Shown here one piece after another: positions 1 to 9,206 of a stretch of 64,000 nucleotides of DNA. Below the pieces are notes generated by a model, which searched no databases, was not told where the DNA came from, and saw nothing but the letters and a program-made list of their open reading frames with translations. The stretch comes from Christiangramia forsetii KT0803 (GTDB lineage: Bacteria > Bacteroidota > Bacteroidia > Flavobacteriales > Flavobacteriaceae). The translations under genes and the position numbers were made by a program. The first letter of the stretch is position 1. Each line of letters begins with the position of its first letter. The DNA is taken from NCBI RefSeq assembly GCF_000060345.1, contig NC_008571.1:2356001-2420000 (forward strand), read 5' to 3'.

Positions 1-670
1 GCTCCATCCATGAAGGAATTCCACTTAAAGCTCCTATATCCCAATCTTTAGCTTTTTCTGCAATTCTCTGAACTCGATCATCCCATTCGTCGATTTTTGA
101 AATCTCTTCGCCGGGTTTATAATATCCTTTAAACCAGAAAGGAATATTGCTGGCACTAATTCCGCTAATCTCCCCTTCTTTATGATCTCCTTCTTTTTGA
201 AGATCTGTTGAACTACCAAGCATCATAATTTCTTTTTCAAAGAAGTCTGGTGGCAGTTCAAAATTACTAAGTGCACTTACCTGCTTGATTCCGGCATTAC
301 GAATAGACTCAACCATCTCTTCAGTAACCGGAATTCTTTTACTACTTTTTCCTGTAGTTCCCGAACTCAGTGCAAAATATGGCGGTTTCCCGGGCCAGGT
401 TACGTCTTCTTCCCCTTCATGATATTTATGCCACCATTCACTGTCTATCTTATTATAGTCGAAATATGGAACTCGATTGGCGAATTCTTTTTGAATATCA
501 TCAGATTCTAATATTTCGTCAAAATTATAATGTTTTCCGAACGAGGTATCTTTGGCTTTTTTCAACAGACCTCGTAAAACATCTTCCTGATTTTTATTCG
601 CCTCCCCTTCGCTAGTAAAATTTTCTTTTAGGTCTATAAGACTTTTAATAATAGATCCGAATATCGCCAT
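1..670 (-). CDS. GH3-family acyl-acid amido synthetase-like protein (3' end cut off)
   Basis: The reverse strand is open from an ATG at 670 to the window edge (223 codons seen), so the C-terminal half is missing. The protein begins MAIFGSIIKSL and contains a segment near residues 105-110 reading SSGTTGKSSKRIP, the phosphate-binding loop of adenylating enzymes. The following region (NIPFWFKGYY) fits the GH3 auxin-responsive-promoter superfamily, which occurs in many Bacteroidota. Plant GH3 enzymes join acyl acids to amino acids through an acyl-adenylate; the bacterial substrate is unknown. The gene is transcribed away from the AhpD-like gene at 903, so 671-902 is a divergent intergenic region. 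In that gap I see only weak promoter-like matches. Family assignment is fairly secure, function is not. Confidence 0.8.
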   Translation of the reverse strand, partial: MAIFGSIIKSLIDLKENFTSEGEANKNQEDVLRGLLKKAKDTSFGKHYNFDEILESDDIQKEFANRVPYFDYNKIDSEWWHKYHEGEEDVTWPGKPPYFALSSGTTGKSSKRIPVTEEMVESIRNAGIKQVSALSNFELPPDFFEKEIMMLGSSTDLQKEGDHKEGEISGISASNIPFWFKGYYKPGEEISKIDEWDDRVQRIAEKAKDWDIGALSGIPSWME

Positions 671-902
671 TTCTCGTATATAATTTTTGGAAAGTTAAAT
701 CTAGAAATACCGTTAGAGAAGCACTAAAGATTACCAAATATTTAACGGCTCACGTACGTAATATTAATCTTACATCCTTGTTTCATTTTAATTATAAAAC
801 ATTCCAATAAATGTTAAATAGCCTTGAAAATCGATGAAATACAAAAAATAACTGTAATATTTACAGAATAATTACGAACTCTAATTTTTACCCTACAAAT
901 CT

Positions 903-1490
903 ATGAACCAATCATTACCTCAAACTCAATCTAGATTTAAAATGATTTCTTACGATGCGGCATCTCCAGAAGTAAGAGATATTTACGATGACACTAAAAA
1001 AACACTACAATTACCCTTTGTTCTAAACTGGTTTAAATGCCAGGGGGACAATGCCCTTTTATTGCAAGGCAACTGGAGTAAACTGAAGAATACTCTAATG
1101 GAAGGCCAGGTTCCTAACGTATTGAAACAACTAATTATCTATAATGTTTCGAAAGAAAGAGGATGTAATTACTGTTCTCATGCACATGGTATTTTTGCCG
1201 ATAGCATGAGTTCTATGATCTCTGAAGAAGAAGGTTTTAAAGCTACCCAGCATTTAAACTCTCCGTCTATGCCAGTGAGTTACAAAACTGCTGTTCAAGT
1301 GGTTACCAAAGCCGCTTTAAATCATTCTGATATTTCAGATGAAGATTTTCAGAAACTGGAAGAGGCAGGTTTTACTCACAAAGAAATTCAGGAATTAATG
1401 GCACAGGCAGACCTTGTAAATATGCTTAACACCATTGCCGACGTTTCAGGGATAAGAATTGATAATGAATTGCTTGAAACTCCTGAATAA
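903..1490 (+). CDS. AhpD-like / carboxymuconolactone decarboxylase-family protein
   Basis: This 195-residue protein carries the AhpD-type redox motif: E85, C88-x-x-C91 and H95 in the segment ERGCNYCSHAHG. In characterised AhpD proteins the two cysteines form a reversible disulfide and the Glu/His residues act as a proton relay, so this is probably a cytoplasmic peroxidase or disulfide-reducing protein. Its partner is not visible here; no ahpC is nearby. Length fits the longer, single-domain members of the carboxymuconolactone decarboxylase family. The ATG at 903 is preceded by no Shine-Dalgarno sequence, as is usual in Bacteroidota. A weak promoter-like TAATTTTT lies at 882-889. The next gene begins 19 bp downstream and may be co-transcribed. 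Confidence 0.85.
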   Translation: MNQSLPQTQSRFKMISYDAASPEVRDIYDDTKKTLQLPFVLNWFKCQGDNALLLQGNWSKLKNTLMEGQVPNVLKQLIIYNVSKERGCNYCSHAHGIFADSMSSMISEEEGFKATQHLNSPSMPVSYKTAVQVVTKAALNHSDISDEDFQKLEEAGFTHKEIQELMAQADLVNMLNTIADVSGIRIDNELLETPE

Positions 1491-1508
1491 ATATTCTCTC
1501 ATAAATAA

Positions 1509-2378
1509 ATGAGTAATATAACTCACAACACTTCTCAGCTATATAGGATCACCTATGAAGCCTATTCAAAATTTGCCAATGATGTGAATCGTTGTGCCAA
1601 TCTTGACGAAGTTGCCGAAGTTTGCAGAACACATTTGAAGTATCTGATAAATTTTAGAATTATCAGGATGACTATATTTCAAAATAATAAATATTTCTTT
1701 TTTGAATTACATGGAAATAAAGTCTGGTTCGATCTAAAAGAAAAATCTGAGATATACGACTACGAAAGGGAATTACTGGCTAGAGAAATCCCTATTATGA
1801 CCAGTAAAATACCTGATAAATTAGTAAGAAACAAGGTTGATATCGAAGCTTTGACAGATCCCGTACTATGGGGATGGTGTTTTAATAAATATGAAAGAAA
1901 AGTATTAGTATCTTTGCTCGCCGATCAGGAAAAAGCATTTTCGGTCGGTGATGTAGAGATATTGAAATTAATGGTGGATTGCATTCAGGCAAAATTCAGT
2001 GAAATATATCTAAAAAGACAAATTTCTATTCAAAATAGAAATCTTTCTGAGGCTTATGACACTATTAAATCCAAGAATCTGGAGATCGAAAGAATCGTTG
2101 AAAATCAAAAACAAACGATTAAAGAACGAACAAGTGAGATTGCTTTAAAAAATGAAAAGCTACTTCATATTTCGGTTCTAAACGCTCATAATATTCGTGA
2201 ACCACTTTCTCGCATTCAGGGAATTGCTGAATTATTTGAATTCTTCGATGATCATGGATGTAGAACAGAGTTAATTCCAAAACTCATAGGGAGTGTAGAA
2301 GAAATGGATGAGGTATTAAAAGAAGTTGTTGAAATGGCATCAAAGGAATTAACAGAATTAAAGGCCAAAGATTTATGA
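1509..2378 (+). CDS. GAF-like sensor with HisKA domain but no kinase ATPase domain
   Basis: The 289-residue protein has three parts. Residues about 10-170 are a globular, GAF-like region (inferred from pattern only). Residues about 175-215 are a charged coiled coil. Residues about 218-280 resemble a HisKA dimerisation and phosphotransfer domain, with H227 in the segment NAHNIREPLSRIQG. That H-box resembles Bacteroidota PAS kinases. The chain ends at residue 289, where an HATPase_c domain should begin, so no N, G1 or G2 boxes exist and it cannot autophosphorylate by itself. The stop overlaps the start of the receiver gene by 4 bp (ATGA at 2375), so the two are translationally coupled. It may act as a phosphotransfer or phosphatase partner for that receiver. 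No transmembrane segment is seen. Confidence 0.75.
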   Translation: MSNITHNTSQLYRITYEAYSKFANDVNRCANLDEVAEVCRTHLKYLINFRIIRMTIFQNNKYFFFELHGNKVWFDLKEKSEIYDYERELLAREIPIMTSKIPDKLVRNKVDIEALTDPVLWGWCFNKYERKVLVSLLADQEKAFSVGDVEILKLMVDCIQAKFSEIYLKRQISIQNRNLSEAYDTIKSKNLEIERIVENQKQTIKERTSEIALKNEKLLHISVLNAHNIREPLSRIQGIAELFEFFDDHGCRTELIPKLIGSVEEMDEVLKEVVEMASKELTELKAKDL

Positions 2379-2743
2379 GAAAGATCTATTTAGTAGATGA
2401 CCAGCCTATTTCTAATTTTATTACCAAAAAACTCATAGAACTTGAAGGGTTTGATGGTAATGTGGAGGATTATACAGATCCCACAATGGCTTTTGAATCT
2501 GTCGTAAAAGATGAAAACGCCCTTATTTTTCTGGATCTTAACATGCCTGTGATGAACGGCTGGGACTTTCTGGAAGCTATGAAGAACAAAAATGTACGAC
2601 ACCGTATCATTATACTCACTTCCAGTACCAGCAAAATAGATAAGGAAAAGGCCAAAGAATATCCATGTGTTATAAAATACATGGTAAAACCTATGAATAA
2701 GAAGAAGTTTTCTGAACTTTCAGATTATTTAAAAGCTTCCTAA
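2375..2743 (+). CDS. Single-domain response regulator (receiver only)
   Basis: The 122 residues form a complete receiver domain with nothing after it. The acidic pair is D8-D9, the phosphoacceptor is D54 in the strand IFLDLNMP, the conserved Thr/Ser is in LTSST (about residue 82), and the conserved Lys is in VKPM (about residue 106). With no DNA-binding or enzymatic output domain it is probably a phosphorelay intermediate or a CheY-like protein acting by protein contact. It overlaps the upstream HisKA-only gene by 4 bp, which strongly suggests that protein is its partner. A kinase able to use ATP is not encoded next to it and must be supplied from elsewhere. Confidence 0.93.
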   Translation: MRKIYLVDDQPISNFITKKLIELEGFDGNVEDYTDPTMAFESVVKDENALIFLDLNMPVMNGWDFLEAMKNKNVRHRIIILTSSTSKIDKEKAKEYPCVIKYMVKPMNKKKFSELSDYLKAS

Positions 2744-2745
2744 AG

Positions 2746-2979
2746 TTGCCCACTCCAGATCCACAGAAACTTCTAGAACTTGCCTACGCCAAGATGCATT
2801 TTGGCAAGTACAAAGACTATTATCTCTCTGATATTCCAGAACCGTATTATGTTTGGTTTAGACAGAAAGGTTTTCCAACCGGGAAACTTGGAGACCAAAT
2901 GCAACAGGTTTTTGAATTGAAGATCAATAGCCTTGAAGGCCTGTTGAGACAGATAAGAAAACGGTATCCAAAACCCTGA
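2746..2979 (+). CDS. DUF3820 family protein, TTG start
   Basis: This 77-residue protein fits DUF3820: it has the core HFGKYKDYYLSDIPEPYYVWF followed by the G-F-P turn, a K-L-G segment and a Leu-rich end (NSLEGLLRQI). The start is TTG at 2746, two bases after the upstream stop. The first internal ATG (codon 17) would remove the conserved N-terminal helix PQKLLELAYAKM, so TTG is preferred. Members have been called putative quorum-sensing-regulated virulence factors, but the biochemical role is unknown. A similar FGKYKGKHVEQVL module forms the C-terminal end of the DnaQ-like exonuclease at 35171-35947, hinting at a link to nucleic acid processing. It is probably the last gene of the 1509-2979 unit. 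Confidence 0.82.
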   Translation: MPTPDPQKLLELAYAKMHFGKYKDYYLSDIPEPYYVWFRQKGFPTGKLGDQMQQVFELKINSLEGLLRQIRKRYPKP

Positions 2980-3036
2980 TTTCAGTAAAAATCACCTGTT
3001 AAAAAGGTCATAATATTAGCTTTCCAAATTAGCGGC

Positions 3037-3062
3037 TTTTTCTATTCTTCTTTGTAATTTAG
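3037..3062 (+). promoter_or_regulatory. Possible pyrG promoter
   Basis: TAATTTAG at 3055-3062 matches 7 of 8 positions of the Bacteroidota -7 element TAnnTTTG. A T-run sits at the expected -33 spacing near 3037. It would give a leader of about 30 nt before pyrG. The -33 element is not distinctive. Confidence 0.4.
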
Positions 3063-3074
3063 CGCCCTGAATAA

Positions 3075-4739
<1,665 letters not shown>

Positions 4740-4784
4740 ATTTGGCCGTTTTTTTGACCTAGGACGATTAAGCAAAATTAAGTA

Positions 4785-6635
4785 ATGGAAGAAAAGAAAA
4801 TAGACGTTCAATCCATAATTGGATTTATATTAATTGGAGGACTCCTGTTATGGATGCTCTATAACAATACACCTGAAGAGACTGAAACTGAAAATTCTAC
4901 TACAACCGAACAGGTTGAACAGGAACCTCGAGATAATCAGGTTACTACCAACAATTCTAATACCTCACAAACTAATGACTCTACTAGTCTCGCAGATGCA
5001 CAGCGTCGTTTAGGAGCTTTTGGTTATTCAGAAACATTAACTTCAGCACAGGGAGGCTCTACTACAATCTCCAATGATCTTTTAGAACTAAAGATTTCGA
5101 ATAAAGGTGGATATATTGAAGAAGCACGTCTTAAAAATTTCAAAACATACGATTCTATTCCGATCTATCTAATTAAGGACGGAAATGCTTCGTTAAATAT
5201 GAGTTTCACTACTACAGATGGTAGAACTTTAAATACTGAAAATCTATATTTTGAGCCAGAACTAACAGAAAGTAATGGGAACCAGATTCTTTCCATGAAA
5301 CTTAAAGTTTCTGAAGATGAATACCTGGAATATCGTTATGCCATGCGTCCGGGTGAATATATGCTGGATTTCAGTGTACGTTCAGAAGGATTAACAGGAG
5401 TTTTGAATAGTGCTGAAACTCCTACTTTAGACTGGAAACTTAAAGGTTACCGACACGCAAAGAGTATCTCTTATGAAAACCGTTATACCGATCTTATTTA
5501 TGAATATGATGGTGGAGATGACGATAGTGTGAGCGATGGAGAAGATGATGATGAAGATATTAGTTATATCGCCTACAGGCAACACTTTTTCTCTTCCATT
5601 CTTTTAACCGATAATCCTTTCAAAACAAGTAGTTTTAAAGTAGAAAATCTGGTAGAAGATGAAGAAGTAGATACAGTATTTACCAAGACTTTTGCCTCTA
5701 CTATTCCTTTGGAATTAAAAGCGGGAGAACTTAATTATAATATGAATTGGTATTATGGTCCTTCAGATTATAAAATTTTAAACGATTACGACCGCAATCT
5801 TGATGAAATAGTTCCTCTTGGATGGGGAATCTTTGGATGGATCAATAAATATATTTTCATTCCTTTCTTTGCCTTTTTAGCTGGTTTTCTTCCAAGCTAC
5901 GGAATTGCAATTATAGCAATGACGATTGTGGTAAGAATTGTACTATCGCCGGTTACCTACAAGTCTTATCTCTCTCAGGCTAAGATGAAGATCCTAAAAC
6001 CTGAGATTAATGAGCTAAATGAAAAGTACAAGGATAATGCAATGAAAAAGCAGCAGGAAACTATGAAGCTTTATAGCAAGGCGGGAGCCAGCCCTATGAG
6101 CGGATGTTTACCTGCATTGATGCAGATTCCTGTATTCTACGCATTGTTCCAGTTTTTCCCGAGTGCTTTTCAATTAAGGCAGAAGAGCTTCCTTTGGGCA
6201 GATGACCTTTCCAGTTATGATGTTGTTGCTGAATTACCTTTCCATATTTGGTTTTATGGTGATCACGTAAGTTTATTCCCAATTTTGGCATCTATAGCTA
6301 TCTTTGTGTATATGATGATGACCACCGGCCAAAGTATGCAGGCTAATCAACAACCGGGAATGCCTAATATGAAGTTCTTAATGTATCTTTCTCCATTAGC
6401 AATGTTGGTATTCTTCAACAACTACGCCAGTGGATTATCGCTTTATTATTTCACTTCCAACCTAATTACTATTGGTATTATGCTTGTGATTAAATATGCG
6501 ATCATTGATGAGGATAAAATCCATGCTAAGATTCAGGAGAATAAGAAGAAACCTAAAAAGCAGAATAAGTTTACCAAAAAGTTTCAGCAGATGATGGAGC
6601 AAGCTGAAGAACAACAGAAAAAACAGAATAAATAA
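4785..6635 (+). CDS. yidC: Membrane protein insertase YidC
   Basis: The 616-residue protein has the layout of Gram-negative YidC. TM1 lies at about residues 7-24 (IGFILIGGLLLWML), followed by a Thr/Asn/Gln-rich linker, a large periplasmic domain (about 80-340) and the conserved insertase core. The core contains hydrophobic segments including FLAGFLPSYGIAIIAMTIVV, AGASPMSGCLPALMQIPVFYALF and FNNYASGLSLYYFTSNL. The tail is Lys/Gln rich, as in YidC proteins that contact the ribosome. YidC inserts and folds inner-membrane proteins with or without Sec. One odd feature is an acidic patch in the periplasmic domain (residues 242-258, 11 of 17 acidic). It lies directly downstream of pyrG and ends at a strong terminator. 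Confidence 0.97.
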   Translation: MEEKKIDVQSIIGFILIGGLLLWMLYNNTPEETETENSTTTEQVEQEPRDNQVTTNNSNTSQTNDSTSLADAQRRLGAFGYSETLTSAQGGSTTISNDLLELKISNKGGYIEEARLKNFKTYDSIPIYLIKDGNASLNMSFTTTDGRTLNTENLYFEPELTESNGNQILSMKLKVSEDEYLEYRYAMRPGEYMLDFSVRSEGLTGVLNSAETPTLDWKLKGYRHAKSISYENRYTDLIYEYDGGDDDSVSDGEDDDEDISYIAYRQHFFSSILLTDNPFKTSSFKVENLVEDEEVDTVFTKTFASTIPLELKAGELNYNMNWYYGPSDYKILNDYDRNLDEIVPLGWGIFGWINKYIFIPFFAFLAGFLPSYGIAIIAMTIVVRIVLSPVTYKSYLSQAKMKILKPEINELNEKYKDNAMKKQQETMKLYSKAGASPMSGCLPALMQIPVFYALFQFFPSAFQLRQKSFLWADDLSSYDVVAELPFHIWFYGDHVSLFPILASIAIFVYMMMTTGQSMQANQQPGMPNMKFLMYLSPLAMLVFFNNYASGLSLYYFTSNLITIGIMLVIKYAIIDEDKIHAKIQENKKKPKKQNKFTKKFQQMMEQAEEQQKKQNK

Positions 6636-6643
6636 TATATTTT

Positions 6644-6670
6644 AAAGCCCGGTTCTTACCGGGCTTTTTT
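6644..6670 (+). terminator. Rho-independent terminator after yidC
   Basis: A perfect 10-bp stem (AAAGCCCGGT / ACCGGGCTTT, 6644-6653 and 6658-6667) encloses a TCTT loop and is followed by a T-run. It lies 8 bp after the yidC stop. Confidence 0.93.
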
Positions 6671-6786
6671 AATATCATCCGGTTTTACCAGCGCTCCAAA
6701 ATAAAATCCAAATTTCAGAGTTCTATTGTTGGATTGATTTTTGATTTTACTAGAATTAAATCTGTATTCAAGAGGCTTATCTAAAC

Positions 6787-7452
6787 ATGATTAAACATTA
6801 TTTCAACATCGCACTATTAATCCTAATTTCAGCAAATAGTATTGCCCAGGAAAATGAGTTTGATAATGACGGAAAACGTGATGGACATTGGAAAGTCAAT
6901 TTTGAAGGTACTTCTAATACTAAATTCGAAGGTAACTTTGAACATGGAAAAGAAACCGGAACCTTCAAGTTTTACAAAAAAGGTTTCTATGATCACCCAA
7001 CAGCCATCATGGACTTTGAACAGGCTCAGGACTCCGTTCATGTTACATACTATGCCCAATCCGGTAAATCTATCAGCGAAGGAATGATGTTGGATAAAAA
7101 GCGCGAAGGTAAGTGGGTATATTATCATCAAAAATCAGATAGTATCATGATGATCGAGTCTTATAAGAATGATAAACTGAATGGGCTTCAAAAAACTTAT
7201 TTCACCAACGGTAAACTTGCCGAAAAGACTAATTATGTACATAGCCAAAAACATGGCGAAAGTCTTATTTATGCGGATAATGGACAGGTAACTAAAGAAT
7301 TGCACTATAAAGAAGGTGAATTACACGGGCCGGCTGTATATTATACCCCTAAAGGAATTAAAACCATTCAAGGCCAGTACCAAGAAGGACGAAAAACTGG
7401 AAACTGGAGGTATTTCTCTGATGGCGAATTAGAGAGAGAAGAAGATTATTAA
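6787..7452 (+). CDS. Secreted MORN-like / YwqK-type repeat protein
   Basis: The 221-residue protein begins with a cleavable signal peptide (IALLILISANSIAQ). The rest is built from degenerate 20-25-residue repeats of the MORN-like type. Typical elements are DGKRDGHWKVNFEGTS, FEHGKETGTFKFY, NDKLNGLQKTYFTNGKL, EGELHGPAVYYTPKG and EGRKTGNWRYFSDGELERE. Such repeats form beta hairpins and occur in exported Bacteroidota proteins often labelled YwqK-like antitoxin; that label does not imply an antitoxin role here. No partner toxin gene is present. It stands alone after the yidC terminator and 36 bp before a lipoprotein gene on the same strand. Function is unknown. Confidence 0.75.
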   Translation: MIKHYFNIALLILISANSIAQENEFDNDGKRDGHWKVNFEGTSNTKFEGNFEHGKETGTFKFYKKGFYDHPTAIMDFEQAQDSVHVTYYAQSGKSISEGMMLDKKREGKWVYYHQKSDSIMMIESYKNDKLNGLQKTYFTNGKLAEKTNYVHSQKHGESLIYADNGQVTKELHYKEGELHGPAVYYTPKGIKTIQGQYQEGRKTGNWRYFSDGELEREEDY

Positions 7453-7488
7453 TAAATGAATATATTTGACTAACTAAAACAGCTATTT

Positions 7489-7881
7489 ATGAAAAAGTTT
7501 TTAATTCTATTATTATCAATTGCACTTTTCACTGCCTGCAGTGATGACGATGATGCAGGTTCAGATGGAGATATTGTTGGAACCTGGCTTCTGGTTGAAG
7601 CTAATAACATTCCTGGGTATACAGTAGATGAATGTACGGGACAATCGACGATTACATTTAACGCCGACAATACTGCTTCTTCTGAATTTTTCACCAATGA
7701 AGGAGATGAATGTGTTTCAGACTCAGATTCTGGAAATTGGAGTAGTTCTTCCAATTCTCAATACACGATCCAGGTTCCTCAACTAGGTGAAGTTCCCGGA
7801 ACTGTTAATTTTAACGGAAACAGATTTACTTTTACACCAAACGACTTTCAGGCTGCAAGTCTTACTTTTGAAAGAAACTAA
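7489..7881 (+). CDS. Small lipocalin-like lipoprotein
   Basis: The 130-residue product has a signal peptide with a lipobox-type cysteine (LFTAC) followed by SDDDDAGSDG, the acidic stretch common on flavobacterial surface lipoproteins. The mature part starts with IVGTWLLVEAN and continues with alternating strands (STITFNADNTASSEFF, NWSSSSNSQYTIQVP, NRFTFTPNDFQAASLTFER). This resembles the lipocalin-like domain of many Bacteroidota lipoproteins. Two cysteines (in DECTG and DECVS) could form a disulfide. The protein at 16794-17168 has a similar layout. Ligand and function are unknown. A terminator follows at 7901. Confidence 0.78.
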   Translation: MKKFLILLLSIALFTACSDDDDAGSDGDIVGTWLLVEANNIPGYTVDECTGQSTITFNADNTASSEFFTNEGDECVSDSDSGNWSSSSNSQYTIQVPQLGEVPGTVNFNGNRFTFTPNDFQAASLTFERN

Positions 7882-7900
7882 AAGTTTTATATTTTGACTT

Positions 7901-7927
7901 AAAAGGTGGCTTTCGCCACCTTTTTTT
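7901..7927 (+). terminator. Rho-independent terminator after the lipoprotein gene
   Basis: The stem GGTGGC (7905-7910) pairs with GCCACC (7915-7920) around a TTTC loop, extended by A/T pairs and followed by seven T. Its distal half overlaps the promoter proposed for mnmA. Confidence 0.9.
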
Positions 7928-7941
7928 ATTTCGTAATTTTG
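7911..7941 (+). promoter_or_regulatory. Probable mnmA promoter
   Basis: TAATTTTG at 7934-7941 matches the Bacteroidota -7 element exactly. A TTT at 7911-7913 lies 20 bp upstream, as a weak -33 element. The leader to the mnmA ATG would be about 50 nt. Confidence 0.6.
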
Positions 7942-7995
7942 TGCCCCCTTAACCGACTCTATAATCGGTTACTGAAAAAGCAAAAAATAAACAGA

Positions 7996-9183
7996 ATGAA
8001 AAAAGTTGTTGTTGGTTTATCTGGAGGTGTAGATTCAAGCGTTTCAGCCTATCTTTTAAAGGAACAGGGCTATGAAGTGATTGGTCTATTTATGAAAAAC
8101 TGGCACGACGATTCTGTTACGATTTCTGATGAATGCCCCTGGTTAGACGATAGCAATGATGCCATGATGGTAGCCGATAAACTTGGAATCCCTTTTCAAA
8201 CAGTAGATCTTAGCGAACAATATAAAGAGCGTATCGTGGACTATATGTTTAACGAATATGAAAAGGGCCGTACTCCTAATCCTGATGTGCTTTGTAACAG
8301 GGAAATAAAATTTGATGTTTTCATGAAGATCGCGCTTTCCCTTGGAGCCGATTATGTGGCTACTGGCCATTATTGCAGAAAGGCAGAATTTGAAAAAGAT
8401 GGCGAACCTATCTACCAGTTGCTTTCAGGAGAAGACAATAATAAAGATCAGTCCTATTTTCTTTGTCAGCTCACACAGGAGCAGCTTTCAAAGACCCTCT
8501 TCCCTATTGGAGAACTTCAGAAATCTGAAGTAAGAAAGATCGCTGCAGAACAAAATCTGGTAACTGCGGAAAAAAAGGACTCACAGGGACTTTGTTTTAT
8601 TGGAAAAGTAAGACTTCCCGATTTTCTTCAACAGAAATTAAAATCTAAAGAAGGGGTGATTGTAGAAGTTCCTGCAGGGAATGATTCTTATCTGGAAGAA
8701 GACATCAATTTCAAATCTAAAATTGATCAGTTGCAACATCTCTCTAAAAAGTTCAACTACCAGCTTACAGATGGCAAAGTAGTTGGAAAACATCAGGGGG
8801 CGCATTATTTCACTAAAGGTCAACGTAAAGGCCTTGCTGTGGGTGGAACGCCAGAACCACTATTCGTAATAGATACCGATGTTATTGAAAATGTGATCTA
8901 TACCGGACAGGGAAAAGATCATCCGGGAATCTATCGTCAGGGACTTTTTATCGCTCAGGACGAGGTTCACTGGGTACGTAGAGATCTTGCGATCGATAGT
9001 GATGAAGAATTAAGAATAAAAGCCAGAATTAGATACCGTCAACCTCTTCAGGATGCCACACTTCACCAAACTGAAAATGGTATGTACGTCATTTTTGATC
9101 AGCCACAGGCATCCATTACTGAAGGACAATTTGTGGCCTGGTACCAGAACGGGGAATTGTTAGGTTCAGGAGTTATTTCGTAA
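7996..9183 (+). CDS. mnmA: tRNA-specific 2-thiouridylase MnmA
   Basis: MnmA thiolates U34 at position 2 in tRNAs for Lys, Glu and Gln, using sulfur passed along a relay. The 395-residue protein starts [16 protein letters not shown], so the PP-loop SGGVDSS lies at the very N-terminus as in the family. The frame stays open upstream to a GTG at 7906, but that would place the terminator inside the coding region; the ATG at 7996 is chosen. Catalytic cysteines are C100 ([12 protein letters not shown]) and C200 (GLCFIGKVR). Other marks are [13 protein letters not shown] and the C-terminal beta-barrel segment. It has its own promoter and is followed after 23 bp by the protease gene. Confidence 0.97.
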   Translation: MKKVVVGLSGGVDSSVSAYLLKEQGYEVIGLFMKNWHDDSVTISDECPWLDDSNDAMMVADKLGIPFQTVDLSEQYKERIVDYMFNEYEKGRTPNPDVLCNREIKFDVFMKIALSLGADYVATGHYCRKAEFEKDGEPIYQLLSGEDNNKDQSYFLCQLTQEQLSKTLFPIGELQKSEVRKIAAEQNLVTAEKKDSQGLCFIGKVRLPDFLQQKLKSKEGVIVEVPAGNDSYLEEDINFKSKIDQLQHLSKKFNYQLTDGKVVGKHQGAHYFTKGQRKGLAVGGTPEPLFVIDTDVIENVIYTGQGKDHPGIYRQGLFIAQDEVHWVRRDLAIDSDEELRIKARIRYRQPLQDATLHQTENGMYVIFDQPQASITEGQFVAWYQNGELLGSGVIS

Positions 9184-9206
9184 ATTCAAGGTTTACAGCC
9201 CTATCC

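Noticed and set aside
34-219. Small reverse-strand gene near the window start
   Set aside because: It lies in a different frame of the GH3 coding region, which shows clear family sequence.
671-902. Clear promoters for the divergent GH3 and AhpD-like genes
   Set aside because: Only 7-of-8 -7 matches (690-697 reverse, 882-889 forward) without good -33 elements; not listed as separate features.
6787-7452. Antitoxin of a toxin-antitoxin pair (YwqK label)
   Set aside because: The protein is exported and made of MORN-like repeats, and no toxin gene is adjacent.
7906-7995. N-terminal extension of MnmA from a GTG
   Set aside because: It would begin inside a terminator stem and the PP-loop would no longer be at the N-terminus; the ATG at 7996 matches the family.
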